Assembly: GCA_036397755.1 (NCBI GenBank)
Contig: DASWII010000005.1
Span: 34,189 to 98,188 of the forward strand
From: CAMYLY01 sp036397755
GTDB lineage: Bacteria; Gemmatimonadota; Gemmatimonadetes; Gemmatimonadales; GWC2-71-9
Direction of reading: 5' to 3'
Length of the DNA: 64,000 nucleotides
A model generated the notes under the pieces. That model was given only the letters and a program-made list of their open reading frames with translations, was not told the DNA's origin and ran no database searches. Of the stretch, positions 1 through 8,619 are shown in pieces. Position 1 is the stretch's first letter, and the number at the start of each line of letters is the position of its first letter. Both the position numbers and the translations under genes were made by a program.

Positions 1-585
1 GGAATCGCCGTGCACCTCGAGATCTTCCCACCCGTCGCCGAGATCGGACTGGTAGGAGTAGAACACCGCGAGTCGTCGCCCGATGAAGATGCCGAACGCC
101 TGCGCGGGTTCGCCGTCATGCTCGTGGATCTTGGGGAGGCCCTCGGGGAAGTCGTACACCATGTGATACACGGGATGATCGAGCGGGAGCTCCACGAGCG
201 GTCGATCCGGGAACACGCGAGCCATCTCCCGCCGGAACGACTCGTCCATCCCGTAATTGTCGTCCGCATGGAGAAATCCGCCTTGCTCCAGATACCGCCG
301 CAGGACCGCGGCCTCGTCAGCGGTGAATCGGACGTTCCCGTGTCCCGTCATGTGCAGAAACGGAACGTCCCATAGCCCCGGGTCCTCCAGCGTCACCACG
401 CGTTCACGGGCCGCCAGTCGCAGCGCCGTGCGTTCGTTGACCGCCCGGATCAAGTTAGGCAGACTCGACGGATTCGCGTACCAGTCACCGCCGCCGCCGT
501 ACTGCAGCCGCCCAATGGCCACCTCGTCACGCTGGGGCGCCAGCCAGATCGCCGCGACGAAGACCACCATCCACGCCCGCGTCAC
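1..585 (-). CDS. DUF4159 domain protein, 3' end outside window
   Basis: An open frame of 195 codons runs from a GTG at 585 down to the first base of the window, so the C-terminus is missing. The product starts with a hydrophobic signal-like segment (VVFVAAIWLAP) and continues with residues typical of DUF4159 proteins: YGGGGDWYANPSSLPNLI near residue 30, FLHMTGHGNVRF near 75, GGFLHADDNYGMD near 100 and HPVYHMVYDFPEGLPKI near 135. The family has a glutamine-amidotransferase-like fold and no assigned reaction; it is probably exported. The GTG overlaps the rsmI stop codon (GTGA), so translation is coupled to rsmI. An ATG at 570 is an alternative start. Confidence 0.8.
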   Translation of the reverse strand, partial: MTRAWMVVFVAAIWLAPQRDEVAIGRLQYGGGGDWYANPSSLPNLIRAVNERTALRLAARERVVTLEDPGLWDVPFLHMTGHGNVRFTADEAAVLRRYLEQGGFLHADDNYGMDESFRREMARVFPDRPLVELPLDHPVYHMVYDFPEGLPKIHEHDGEPAQAFGIFIGRRLAVFYSYQSDLGDGWEDLEVHGDS

Positions 586-1433
586 AGCGCGCTCACGATT
601 CGGTAGGCTTCGTTGCGGGGCACACCGAGTTCCTCCGCCAGGCGTTTTGCGGCGTCGCGCCGACTCCACCCCTCGTCCAGCAGCGCGCGCGCCATGGCCG
701 CCGAGTCCTGGACACGCACCGCCTTCCGCTCCGCATGGCGTGGAGCGGCGTCAATCACGACGGTGACCTCTCCGCGCGGTGGACTCTCCTCATAGTAAAC
801 GGCCAACTCGTCCAGGGTCCCCCGGCGCAGCTCCTCGTGCACCTTCGTCAGTTCCCGCGCGACGGCGGCGCGGCGGCTCCCGCCGCACGCCGCCGCCAGG
901 TCGGCCAACAACGCGACCAGCCGTACCGGCGCTTCGAACATGACCGTCGTCCAGCGCGACGCGGCCGTCGCGGCGAGGAGTTCCCGCCGGGGCGCGCCCG
1001 ACCGTGGCAGGAATCCCAGAAAGGTGAACCTGTCGGCGGGGAAACCGCTGACACTGAGCGCCGCCGCGACGGCCGACGGCCCCGGCACGACGCGCACCGG
1101 AATCCCGCGGTCGTGTGCTTGGGTCGTGAGCAACGCCCCCGGGTCCGACACCCCCGGCGTGCCGGCGTCCGTGACCAGCGCGACGTTCTCGCCGCGTTCC
1201 AGCACCGTCAGGACTTGTTCCAGGCGTCGCTGCGGGGAATGTGCGTGCACGGCGAACACCCGCGGCGACGCTCCGACCTTCAGCAAGAGAACCCTGGTGC
1301 GGCGTGTGTCCTCCGCCGCCACGAGGGCCACCTGTCCCAGCACGTGCGCGGCGCGTTCGCTCAGATCACCCAGGTTGCCGAGGGGGGTCGCAACGACGTA
1401 GAGCGTCCCGGCACTCACCAGCGCACGGCCCAC
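582..1433 (-). CDS. rsmI: 16S rRNA (cytidine1402-2'-O)-methyltransferase RsmI
   Basis: This 283-aa protein is a SAM-dependent tetrapyrrole-methylase-fold enzyme. RsmI methylates the 2'-O of C1402 in 16S rRNA and tunes decoding fidelity at the P site. Visible motifs are TPLGNLGDLSERA (16-28), AEDTRRTRVLL (40-50), VALVTDAGTPGVSDPG near 85 and VPGPSAVAAALSVSGFP near 115. The C-terminal tail (RRDAAKRLAEELGVPRNEAYR) is the helix-turn-helix-like end seen in many RsmI proteins. Length matches the family. The start overlaps the upstream 338-aa gene by 19 nt and the stop overlaps the DUF4159 start, giving a three-gene minus-strand run. Confidence 0.95.
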   Translation of the reverse strand: MGRALVSAGTLYVVATPLGNLGDLSERAAHVLGQVALVAAEDTRRTRVLLLKVGASPRVFAVHAHSPQRRLEQVLTVLERGENVALVTDAGTPGVSDPGALLTTQAHDRGIPVRVVPGPSAVAAALSVSGFPADRFTFLGFLPRSGAPRRELLAATAASRWTTVMFEAPVRLVALLADLAAACGGSRRAAVARELTKVHEELRRGTLDELAVYYEESPPRGEVTVVIDAAPRHAERKAVRVQDSAAMARALLDEGWSRRDAAKRLAEELGVPRNEAYRIVSAL

Positions 1434-2431
1434 GGGAGCCCGTCATAGAACCCCGAGCGCTGAAGGAGGAAGCGATGCGCGCGTGTGGCGGAGCGGAGCA
1501 CATCCGGCGCCGCACCCGGCGAGAGAATCTCGAGCTGTTCGAGTACCTGCATCGTCCACTCCGCGAGGGCCGCCGTCACTTCCGTCGGCGTCGCAACGAT
1601 GCCCTTGAAGGCGCGATCCCGCGGGAGTCCGATCGCCCTGATGCTCGGATGCACCTGGTGAAGCAACTCGCGGTACTTGACCGCCAGCTTCGTGCCCTCC
1701 CCGGCCACCTCGGCATCGCCCGCCGCGGCCACGGCCCAGAACACCTCGCGGTAACTCTCCAGCATCTGGGGAGAGGCTTGTTCCGGCACCGCGGCGATGT
1801 GCGGAAAGACCGCCGCCGCGAAATGCGGCGCCTTGCCCGTCGGCCCGGGTCGGCAGAGGTAGCCGACGTACTCGGCCGCGGACATCGCGGCCGGCTTGGC
1901 GGAAAACACGCCTCCACGGTACTCGCCGCCCTCGAACTGGAGGTAGCTCAGGCGCCCGTCACCGATCAGCTCCAGCACGCCGCTGAACCCTTCGTGCGCC
2001 AACGCCGGGAAGAGCGCGTCCGGGTGCGCCATGTCCACCATCCGCGCTTGCGCCGGCGCGGCGCAGCTCTGATACATCCATGCCAACTGCTGCGCCGGCG
2101 CGTTGCAGAACAACAGCTCACCCCGCTCGCGTTCCGCGCGGATGGCATCGAGGGCCTCGACGGTGGAGAGAACGGAGCGACCCGACTCCCTGAGCCGCAC
2201 GGCGTTTGTCAGCTCGCCGGCACGCAGCAGCAACACGACCAGCTCGGTGGGCAGGTACGCGACGACGAATGCGTCGACCTTGCCGTCGCGGTCGACCTTG
2301 GCGAAATGGAGCAGATTGTCGAGGTGGATGAACGCCAGCCGCGTCCGCTCCACGTGGACATGTGTCCGCGGGAAGTTCAGTTCCGCGAGGCGGATCTTGG
2401 TTTGCGCGAGCACGGCGGTGCTGGGTCGCAT
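1415..2431 (-). CDS. Conserved hypothetical protein, 338 aa
   Basis: I do not recognise the function. The protein looks soluble, with no signal peptide or membrane helix. The N-terminal third (RLAELNFPRTHVHVERTRLA, then FVVAYLPTELVVLLLRAGEL) reads as alternating beta strands. The middle contains FSGVLELIGDGRLSYLQFEGG near 150-170, which resembles the DUF4388/PATAN effector-type fold ('reduces to a small-molecule or protein readout'), but this is only a resemblance by eye. The C-terminal half is helical. It precedes rsmI with a 19-nt overlap and is probably co-transcribed with it. A perfect 20-bp inverted repeat upstream separates it from trxA. Confidence 0.7.
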   Translation of the reverse strand: MRPSTAVLAQTKIRLAELNFPRTHVHVERTRLAFIHLDNLLHFAKVDRDGKVDAFVVAYLPTELVVLLLRAGELTNAVRLRESGRSVLSTVEALDAIRAERERGELLFCNAPAQQLAWMYQSCAAPAQARMVDMAHPDALFPALAHEGFSGVLELIGDGRLSYLQFEGGEYRGGVFSAKPAAMSAAEYVGYLCRPGPTGKAPHFAAAVFPHIAAVPEQASPQMLESYREVFWAVAAAGDAEVAGEGTKLAVKYRELLHQVHPSIRAIGLPRDRAFKGIVATPTEVTAALAEWTMQVLEQLEILSPGAAPDVLRSATRAHRFLLQRSGFYDGLPWAVRW

Positions 2432-2500
2432 TGACGGCGTCAGACCTCGCGATTCGATAACGCTGTAAGCTTGCGGCGACGTGGCGGACGTTCAAGGGCC

Positions 2501-2556
2501 AACGCCACACGAGGCCCCGGCATCGCACCCGCGACACCGGGGCCTCGTGTGGCGTT
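2501..2556 (-). terminator. Strong inverted repeat downstream of trxA
   Basis: A perfect 20-bp stem (2501-2520 with 2537-2556) encloses a 16-nt loop. It lies 38 nt beyond the trxA stop and upstream of the next minus-strand gene, so a transcription-stop or mRNA-stabilising role for trxA is likely. There is no clear run of U after the stem, so it would not be a textbook intrinsic terminator. Confidence 0.55.
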
Positions 2557-2594
2557 GCTCGAGCGCGCGACAGCGCGGCCGAACGGCCGCGTCT

Positions 2595-2924
2595 CTACAG
2601 GTGCCGCTCGACCTTCTCGACGAGAAGGGCTTTCGGCACCGCGCCGACCACCGAGTCGACGAGCTTCCCGTCCTTGAAGAGCAACACGGTCGGAATGGAC
2701 CGGACGCCGTACTGCATCGCCGTCCGCTGGTTGGCATCCACGTCCAGCTTCGCCACCTTGAGCCGCCCTTCGTATTCATCGGCCATCTGCTCGATCACCG
2801 GAGCGATAATCTGACACGGACCGCACCAGGTTGCCCAGAAGTCGACGATCGCCAGGCCCTGGTGCTGTCCGATCTCTTGCGCGAAATCGGCATCGGTCAC
2901 TGCCATTGGATGAGTCACTGCCAT
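2595..2924 (-). CDS. trxA: Thioredoxin
   Basis: A 109-aa thioredoxin with the active site WCGPC at residues 33-37, the cis-proline loop SIPTVLLF near 77-84, and DFWATWC before the active site. It is a cytoplasmic dithiol reductant for ribonucleotide reductase, PAPS reductase and protein disulfides. The open frame extends upstream to 3005, but the ATG at 2924 is chosen because it is preceded by a purine-rich ribosome-binding site (AGGGAGAAGAGG) and gives normal family length. It is divergent from the methylmalonyl-CoA epimerase gene, with 74 nt between the two starts. Confidence 0.96.
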   Translation of the reverse strand: MAVTHPMAVTDADFAQEIGQHQGLAIVDFWATWCGPCQIIAPVIEQMADEYEGRLKVAKLDVDANQRTAMQYGVRSIPTVLLFKDGKLVDSVVGAVPKALLVEKVERHL

Positions 2925-2998
2925 GTCCTCTTCTCCCTCGTTATGTATGCTTCGTGCTACCCCCCGGCAGCACACGTCACCCATTGAGGAGGGACGCC

Positions 2999-3397
2999 GT
3001 GCCAATCACTGACGCCCGCATTGCGCACATCGGCATTGCCGTTCGCAGCCTCCAGGAGGCCGGGGCCTTCTACCGCGACGTCCTGGGCCTGCAACTCTCC
3101 GATCCTGAAACAGCGGATGGGGCCCAAATTGTTTCCGTTCCGTTCGGCGACTACGACGTCGAACTGCTCGAACCGGCTACGCCAGACGGCCCGATCGCCA
3201 GGTTCCTCGCCCGCCGCGGGCCCGGAATTCACCACCTGTGCTACCGGGTTCCGGACCTCCCCGCCGCACTCCAACGCTGCCGCGACCTGGGGTATCAACT
3301 CATCGATGATGCGCCGCGTCCGGGAGCCGGGGGTCGACGCGTCGCGTTCATTCACCCGAAGAGCACCGCCGGCATCCTCATCGAACTCACGGACTAG
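2999..3397 (+). CDS. mce: Methylmalonyl-CoA epimerase (VOC/glyoxalase fold)
   Basis: A 132-aa protein of the vicinal-oxygen-chelate superfamily. It interconverts (R)- and (S)-methylmalonyl-CoA in propionate and odd-chain fatty-acid metabolism. Candidate metal ligands are H10 (RIAHIGIAV), H78/H79 (GPGIHHLCYRV) and E129 (GILIEL), in the expected beta-alpha-beta-beta-beta repeats. The GTG at 2999 is chosen over longer in-frame starts because AGGAGG at 2987-2992 lies 6 nt upstream and the protein then begins exactly where the family does. The mutase genes are not in the window. Confidence 0.9.
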   Translation: MPITDARIAHIGIAVRSLQEAGAFYRDVLGLQLSDPETADGAQIVSVPFGDYDVELLEPATPDGPIARFLARRGPGIHHLCYRVPDLPAALQRCRDLGYQLIDDAPRPGAGGRRVAFIHPKSTAGILIELTD

Positions 3398-3876
3398 AGC
3401 CGCGGCCGTCCCGAGCAGACTTGCGTGGGGCTCCCGGCCGCCGCGAGGTCGATGTTGTTGATGATCCACCCGCCGCCGAATCGAACCAGAAAGAACGGCA
3501 CCACGGGTTGGCATCCCGAGCGCGTCAAGCGCGCGCGGATCGTCCGTTCCCGCGTGCGCTCGTCGGCCAGCGTCGGCTCGTCGATGATCTCGAACGAATC
3601 GTGCTTGAGAAAACTCGCGATGACGACCAGGCGCTGGCGAGCTACCTCGGGGTTCATCGTGCGCAGTGCCGGTCCGGACGCGGTCCCCCACAGGTTCGAC
3701 ATGGCCCGAATGTCCTGAACGTTGGCCGCATCGAGAAACGCTGCGACCGTCGCGGCCGGGTCTTCGGGGGTCGGGCCACTCCCCGCGCGGCCGCCACCAC
3801 ACGCCGCACCCCCCCCGAGGATCCCGAGCACCAGGATAGCTTGTAAAGCGGTCCGCTTGTCGGTCAGATTGTTCAT
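3394..3876 (-). CDS. Putative lipoprotein, 160 aa
   Basis: A small exported protein. The N-terminus MNNLTDKRTALQAILVLG is followed by a hydrophobic run and a cysteine at about residue 26 in GGGAACGGG, a weak lipobox. The mature part (PEDPAATVAAFLDAANVQDI) resembles the NTF2/SnoaL-like fold used by small lipoproteins, ending near VRFGGGWIINNIDL. I cannot assign a role. The gene converges on the epimerase gene: the palindrome CTAG at 3394-3397 supplies the TAG stop codon of both. It is divergent from pdxJ. Confidence 0.75.
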   Translation of the reverse strand: MNNLTDKRTALQAILVLGILGGGAACGGGRAGSGPTPEDPAATVAAFLDAANVQDIRAMSNLWGTASGPALRTMNPEVARQRLVVIASFLKHDSFEIIDEPTLADERTRERTIRARLTRSGCQPVVPFFLVRFGGGWIINNIDLAAAGSPTQVCSGRPRL

Positions 3877-3921
3877 GGCGTGCGAAGGTTAATACCCACA
3901 CGGAAAGGCGGGCAACCTCGG

Positions 3922-4644
3922 GTGCGGTTCTACGTCAACGTCGACCACGTGGCCACGGTGCGGCAGGCGCGCCGCACGGACGAGCCGGACCCGGTCGCGG
4001 CGGCGCTCGTCGCCGAGCAGGCCGGCGCCGACGGCATCACCGTGCACCTGCGGGAGGATCGGAGACACGTCCAAGACGACGACGTTCGGCGCCTCGCGGC
4101 CAGCGTGGCCACCCTGCTCAACTTCGAGCTCGCGACCGCGCCGGATATCGTGCGGCTCGCGCTGGAACTCCGCCCCTTCCAGGCCACGCTCGTACCCGAG
4201 CGGCGCGAGGAGATCACCACTGAAGGTGGGATCGCGCTCGGCGCTAACGTCGCCTACGACCAGCGGCTGCACGAGGTGGCCGAGACCCTCATGACCGCGG
4301 GCATCCGCACCAGCCTGTTCATCGACCCGGACCCGGACGTGATCGACCGCGCCGCGGCGCTTGGCGTCCCGGCCGTCGAGCTGCACACCGGGGCGTACGC
4401 GCACGCCTGGCCGTCCGCGGATGCCGAACTCGAACGACTCGACGTGGCCGCCCGGCGTGCCGCCGGCGCCGGCCTCGCGGTGCATGCCGGGCACGGACTC
4501 ACCTACCGGAACGTCCAGCCCGTCGCGGCGATTTCCCTGATCGAAGAGCTGAACATCGGGCACAGCATCGTGAGCCGCGCCGTGACCACCGGCATGGACG
4601 AGGCCGTGCGCGCCATGCGACGACTGATCGATGAGTCGCGTTGA
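3922..4644 (+). CDS. pdxJ: Pyridoxine 5'-phosphate synthase
   Basis: PdxJ condenses 1-deoxy-xylulose-5-phosphate with 3-amino-2-oxopropyl phosphate to pyridoxine 5'-phosphate, the last ring-forming step of the DXP-dependent vitamin B6 pathway. The 240-aa product shows the TIM-barrel signatures NVDHVATVRQARRT at the N-terminus, HLREDRRHVQDDDV near 45, ELHTGAYA near 155, GHGLTYRNV near 194 and IGHSIVSRAVTTGM near 215. The frame is open back to a GTG at 3880, but the GTG at 3922 is preferred: the family begins within a few residues of NVDHVATLRQ, and GGAAAGG lies upstream at 3902-3908. Confidence 0.95.
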   Translation: MRFYVNVDHVATVRQARRTDEPDPVAAALVAEQAGADGITVHLREDRRHVQDDDVRRLAASVATLLNFELATAPDIVRLALELRPFQATLVPERREEITTEGGIALGANVAYDQRLHEVAETLMTAGIRTSLFIDPDPDVIDRAAALGVPAVELHTGAYAHAWPSADAELERLDVAARRAAGAGLAVHAGHGLTYRNVQPVAAISLIEELNIGHSIVSRAVTTGMDEAVRAMRRLIDESR

Positions 4645-4679
4645 CCTGACTCGGGGGCGGTCGTAGGTTTGCGCGTACC

Positions 4680-6386
4680 ATGAACAAGCAGATGGGGCTC
4701 CTCGAGTTCTTCTCGGTGGAGGCCTCTGAATACCTCGAGCGCCTCGATGCGCTGATCGCGCGGGACCCAACGCCCGACACGACCGAGTTCGTGCGGCTGT
4801 CGCGGGCGTTGCGCGGGTCGGCCCTCATGGCCAAGCAGCGGGGGTTTGCCGGGGCCGCGGCCGCCCTAGAGAACCTCGCACGCGCCGTCTCCGAAGGTCA
4901 CCGGGCGTGGGACGAGGCGACCCGGCAGCTCGCCATCGGGGCGATCGACAAGTTCAAGACGCTGCTGCGGTCTGTCTCCACGTGGTCGAGCGCGGAAGAC
5001 AGTACGGCCGATGCGCTCGCCGGCGAGTTGGACCGAGCCGCGGGCCGCTCCTCGGCCGCCCATCGGGCCCCGCTCGAACCGACCTCCGACGCCGGGACGC
5101 GGGCGTTCGTGGGCCGCGAGGCCGCCGCCGTCGCGTCGGCGCTGGACCTCGCCGCCAAGGCGCTGCAGCAGAGCCCGGGGCAGCTCGATGCCGTGCGCCG
5201 GGCGGTCAGCCAAATGCAGTCGCTCCGGGGCGTGGCGGGACTGAGCGCCATGGCGCCGCTGCCGGACCTGCTCGAAGGCGTGGAACTCGCCGCCGCGGAG
5301 CTGGAGCGGCGCCGCGGCAACGTGCCAGGCGCCGCGCTCGTGCTCTTCGCCGCGGCGCAGGCAATGGCCCGGGTGGCGCAGGAGATCACGACCGCGGGAC
5401 GGGCAACCGAGGACAGTCCGGAGCTGCAGGAGTTTGCCCGCCGCTTGCGGCGCGCGCTGGACCTCGACGCCCGTGTGATCCCGATCGAAGCGCTGTACTT
5501 CGACGACGTTGGCCCGCACATCGTCCGGGAGGGCGTACGCCCCGGGCGTCCGGGCGAGATGGACCGGCTCGAGCTGGTGTCGCATGGGGAACACCTCGAA
5601 CAAGCCGCCGCCGAGATGGAGCGCTCGACCTCAGGCGCTCAACGCGATTTGCGGGCCCAGACCCTCGCGGGCACCCTGCGCGCGCTGGCTTCGACCGGCG
5701 GCGATCTGTTCCACGACACGGTTGCGCGGTTCGCGCACGTCGTGCGCGACGCGATCGCCCGCGGTATGGCCACGCAGGAAGGCACGCAGTTCACGGGCGC
5801 GCTGCGACGCGCGGCCGCGTTGCTCCGCGAAGAGGGTGATGTGGACCAACAGACCACCGCACTGCGGGAGATCATGCGGCCGCTCATCGGCTTCAGCGGC
5901 GAGCGGGTCGCCGCCGCCGCCGCACCGGTGCGCCCAACAACCGAACCACCCGATGCGCCCATCCGCCGCCCGCGCGCCATATCCGCTCCAACCGAGCCGC
6001 CGCGCTTTGTGCCGGAACGCACGACCGCCCCGCAACGAGGGGCACCGGCGGCTCCGCAACCGGTGGCGGCGGCACCACCTGACGAGCCGGCTTCACTCGC
6101 GGGTAGTTGGAGGCGCTATGAGCGATTGGTCGGCGCCCTCGGGAAGGAGGGAGGCTCGCTCGACGAGCTGTTTGCCGGTCCGGTCGCAGACCCGGCGGCC
6201 AGCGCCGCACTTTCCATCGTATCGATCGACGAGCTCCTCTACCGTGGCCGCGCCGCGCTCGACCGCGCCGACGTAGTCCGACTCGAAGTCGAGAAGGCGC
6301 TGAAGGATGGCGAGTCGCCTTCCGACGTGCGTGAGTTGATCGAGGAGGTCCTCGACCTCGTCGCGCTTGCCCGCACCGACGGCTAA
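4680..6386 (+). CDS. CheA-like protein with degenerate Hpt domain
   Basis: A 568-aa acidic, alanine-rich cytoplasmic protein. Residues 6-75 (LLEFFSVEASEYLERLDAL ... LSRALRGSALMAKQRGF) align with the histidine phosphotransfer domain of CheA. The position of the phosphorylated histidine in RxxHxLKGSA is occupied by Arg42, so this copy cannot carry the phosphate there. The middle (150-410) is a series of predicted helices, possibly two further Hpt-like bundles. Residues 410-480 are a Pro/Ala-rich linker and the C-terminal 80 residues are a helical cap. No kinase (HATPase) or CheW domain is present. The stop overlaps the following gene by 20 nt. A scaffold or phosphate-sink role is inference. Confidence 0.7.
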   Translation: MNKQMGLLEFFSVEASEYLERLDALIARDPTPDTTEFVRLSRALRGSALMAKQRGFAGAAAALENLARAVSEGHRAWDEATRQLAIGAIDKFKTLLRSVSTWSSAEDSTADALAGELDRAAGRSSAAHRAPLEPTSDAGTRAFVGREAAAVASALDLAAKALQQSPGQLDAVRRAVSQMQSLRGVAGLSAMAPLPDLLEGVELAAAELERRRGNVPGAALVLFAAAQAMARVAQEITTAGRATEDSPELQEFARRLRRALDLDARVIPIEALYFDDVGPHIVREGVRPGRPGEMDRLELVSHGEHLEQAAAEMERSTSGAQRDLRAQTLAGTLRALASTGGDLFHDTVARFAHVVRDAIARGMATQEGTQFTGALRRAAALLREEGDVDQQTTALREIMRPLIGFSGERVAAAAAPVRPTTEPPDAPIRRPRAISAPTEPPRFVPERTTAPQRGAPAAPQPVAAAPPDEPASLAGSWRRYERLVGALGKEGGSLDELFAGPVADPAASAALSIVSIDELLYRGRAALDRADVVRLEVEKALKDGESPSDVRELIEEVLDLVALARTDG

Positions 6387-7434
6387 GTCACGCCGCACGC
6401 GCTGGACGGGTATCGCCGGCTTGGCGATATCGATCGCGCTCATATGGTGGGCGCTCCACGACGTCGATATCCCGGATGTGGTCGCGCAGCTGCGTGGCGT
6501 CAAGCTCGTTCCGTTCGCCGCGACGATTGTCCTCGCCACCGCCATGTTCCCGCTTCGCACGCTCCGCTGGCGGGTGTTGTTGCGCGCCGAGGGTGCCGAC
6601 CTCCCGTTGGCACCCCTCTGGCACGCGACGGCCATCGGATTCATGGGGAACAATCTGCTCCCTGCACGGGCGGGGGAGATCGCCAGAGCCTACGCGGTGC
6701 GGGAAATGACGGGTGTCCGGTTCACCACCGCCGTGGCCTCGATCGCGGTCGAGCGGGTGCTCGATGGGTTGACGCTCGTGAGTTTCCTCGTGCTGGCGAT
6801 CTGGGCCGGCGGGTTCCGCACCGGGACCATGGTCGGCAGTCTCCCGCTGGTGGGCAGCGTCACGCTGGGCGGTCTTGCCAGTATCTTCGGCATGCTCTTC
6901 ACCGTGGCCCTTGCCGGCGCGCTCGCCGTCGTCCATTGGCCCGACACGATGCTGCGGCTCATCGGCAGACTGGCAGGGCGGACCTTGCCCAGCGCGCTCG
7001 CCACCAGACTCGTCGGCCTGGCAGGAGGACTGATCAGCGGTCTCGAGGCGTTACGGAGCCCAGGTCGGTTCGCCCGCGTGCTCCTGTGGTCCTTCGCCGT
7101 TTGGGGCGTCAACATTCTCTCATTCGCCGCGTGTTTCCTGGCATTCGGATTCGAGCTGCCGTGGGCCGCCGCACCGATGCTCGCCTCACTCATCGCCTTC
7201 GGCGTGGCCGTGCCGTCGGCTCCAGGCTTTTTCGGTCCGTTCGAGGTGACGACCCGACTCGTGCTGGCCCTCTACGCGATTCCCGCCGGCGATGCGGTCT
7301 CCTACGCCATCGGGTACCACCTGGGCACCTTCCTCCCGATCACGCTGCTTGGTCTCTGGTCGTTAGGACGCGCCGGGATCGGTTTCAGCGATCTCGCGGG
7401 AGCATCCGACGAGGGGGAGCGCGCCGGTGACTGA
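6367..7434 (+). CDS. Lysylphosphatidylglycerol synthase TM-domain (UPF0104) membrane protein
   Basis: A 355-aa polytopic inner-membrane protein with about eight hydrophobic segments (first at residues 14-30). It carries the family signature GFMGNNLLPARAGEIARAY near 93-111, plus AVERVLDGLTLV near 127 and APGFFGPFEVTTRL near 280. The family (the flippase part of MprF and free-standing relatives) is linked to lipid or polyprenyl-linked sugar translocation; the substrate here cannot be told. The frame opens with a TTG at 6367 inside the 3' end of the Hpt-like gene. Its stop overlaps the ispE start by 8 nt. Confidence 0.82.
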   Translation: MPAPTAKSRRTRWTGIAGLAISIALIWWALHDVDIPDVVAQLRGVKLVPFAATIVLATAMFPLRTLRWRVLLRAEGADLPLAPLWHATAIGFMGNNLLPARAGEIARAYAVREMTGVRFTTAVASIAVERVLDGLTLVSFLVLAIWAGGFRTGTMVGSLPLVGSVTLGGLASIFGMLFTVALAGALAVVHWPDTMLRLIGRLAGRTLPSALATRLVGLAGGLISGLEALRSPGRFARVLLWSFAVWGVNILSFAACFLAFGFELPWAAAPMLASLIAFGVAVPSAPGFFGPFEVTTRLVLALYAIPAGDAVSYAIGYHLGTFLPITLLGLWSLGRAGIGFSDLAGASDEGERAGD

Positions 7435-8323
7435 CGTCGTGACCGTCCAGGCGCACGCGAAGATCAACCTCCTGCTGCGTGTCCTCGCGCGGGAGGAAGA
7501 GGGGTTCCACTCGATCGAGACGCTCTTCGCCCTGATCGATTTGCACGACGTGCTACGTGTGGAACGAACCGCCGGCGGCATCGACCTCGACGTGGCTGGT
7601 CCCGACACCGGTCCGACCGAACGGAACCTCGCGTATCGCGCCGCGGACATGGTGCTCGAGGCGACGGGTCGAACGTTCGGCGTGCGGGTGCGCCTCGAGA
7701 AGCGCATCCCGATCCTGGCGGGGCTCGGGGGAGGGTCCAGCGACGGCGCGGCAGCGCTCCACGCGGTCAACGCGTTGGCCGACAACGCCGTGCCGCGCCC
7801 CGAGTTGCTCCAGTTCGCGGCGCGGCTGGGGAGTGACGTGCCGTTCCTGTTCTCGGGTGCACCGCTCGCGCTGGGCTGGGGCCATGGTGAGCGTCTCTTC
7901 CGGCTGCCGGCGCCCGCGGCGGCCCCGGCGCTGCTCGCGATTCCGCGGGTCCGGGTCGCCACGCCCCACGCCTACGCACTGATCGATGCCGCCCGGGTGC
8001 ACGGGCAGCGGCGCGGGCCCGTCGTGTTGGACGCGACCGCGTTTGCGGGGTGGGGCGACATCGGTCGACTCGGAGGCAACGACTTCGAGTCGGTGGTGTT
8101 TCGCGAGCATCCAGTCGTGAGGGAGTCGTTCGAACGCATGGCGGCGACGCGACCACTGCTCGTGCGGCTCTGCGGGTCCGGCAGCGCCGTCGCCGCCGTT
8201 TACAAAGACGAACGGGACCGGGACGAGGCCGCCAGGGAACTCGGTGAACGGGACTGGGATCTGGTGAGCACTATGACGCGAGCGGCTCCGGCGCCGGGCA
8301 TCGCGATGGTCGACACCCCCTGA
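7427..8323 (+). CDS. ispE: 4-diphosphocytidyl-2-C-methyl-D-erythritol kinase
   Basis: IspE phosphorylates CDP-methylerythritol in the MEP pathway to isoprenoids. The 298-aa GHMP-kinase protein has the N-terminal AHAKINLLLRVL with the substrate-contacting lysine K12, the ATP-binding loop GLGGGSSDGAAA at 99-110, the catalytic-type aspartate in GSDVPFLF (D137), and the C-terminal LCGSGSAVAAVY near 247. The start is a GTG that overlaps the upstream membrane-protein stop by 8 nt. The three genes from 4680 to 8323 therefore form one coupled operon. Confidence 0.94.
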   Translation: MTDVVTVQAHAKINLLLRVLAREEEGFHSIETLFALIDLHDVLRVERTAGGIDLDVAGPDTGPTERNLAYRAADMVLEATGRTFGVRVRLEKRIPILAGLGGGSSDGAAALHAVNALADNAVPRPELLQFAARLGSDVPFLFSGAPLALGWGHGERLFRLPAPAAAPALLAIPRVRVATPHAYALIDAARVHGQRRGPVVLDATAFAGWGDIGRLGGNDFESVVFREHPVVRESFERMAATRPLLVRLCGSGSAVAAVYKDERDRDEAARELGERDWDLVSTMTRAAPAPGIAMVDTP

Positions 8324-8409
8324 GCACTGCAAGGGCGCGCGGCCGACCGCCCAGCCGACATCCGGCATTCCACGTTCCACGCTCCGTCCAAGGTTATCTT
8401 GTCTCCTAC

Positions 8410-8481
8410 TGGCCCCTCGTCCAACGGCTAGGACGCCGGACTTTGGATCCGGAAATGAAGGTTCGAATCCTTCGGGGCCAA
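8410..8481 (+). tRNA. tRNA-Gln (anticodon UUG)
   Basis: A complete cloverleaf: acceptor 8410-8416 pairs perfectly with 8474-8480, position 8481 is the discriminator A, the T-arm reads GAAGGTTCGAATCCTTC, and the anticodon stem CCGGA/TCCGG encloses loop CTTTGGA with anticodon TTG. The CCA end is not encoded. It stands alone between ispE and the hybrid kinase. Apart from it, positions 8324-8619 show nothing recognisable. Confidence 0.95.
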
Positions 8482-8619
8482 TTCCAAGGGCGTAGGCCCT
8501 CGGCTCTCACGTCTCGCATTGGCACGTTCTTCCCGGATGATTCGTCATGACCGTCTCGGGATCGCCACCGGATAGGCCACCATTTGGCAGCCCTTTCGGC
8601 GTTCGTGCATCTTCCAAGC

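Noticed and set aside
2471..2987. Plus-strand frames over trxA
   Set aside because: Antisense to a thioredoxin with intact WCGPC motif.
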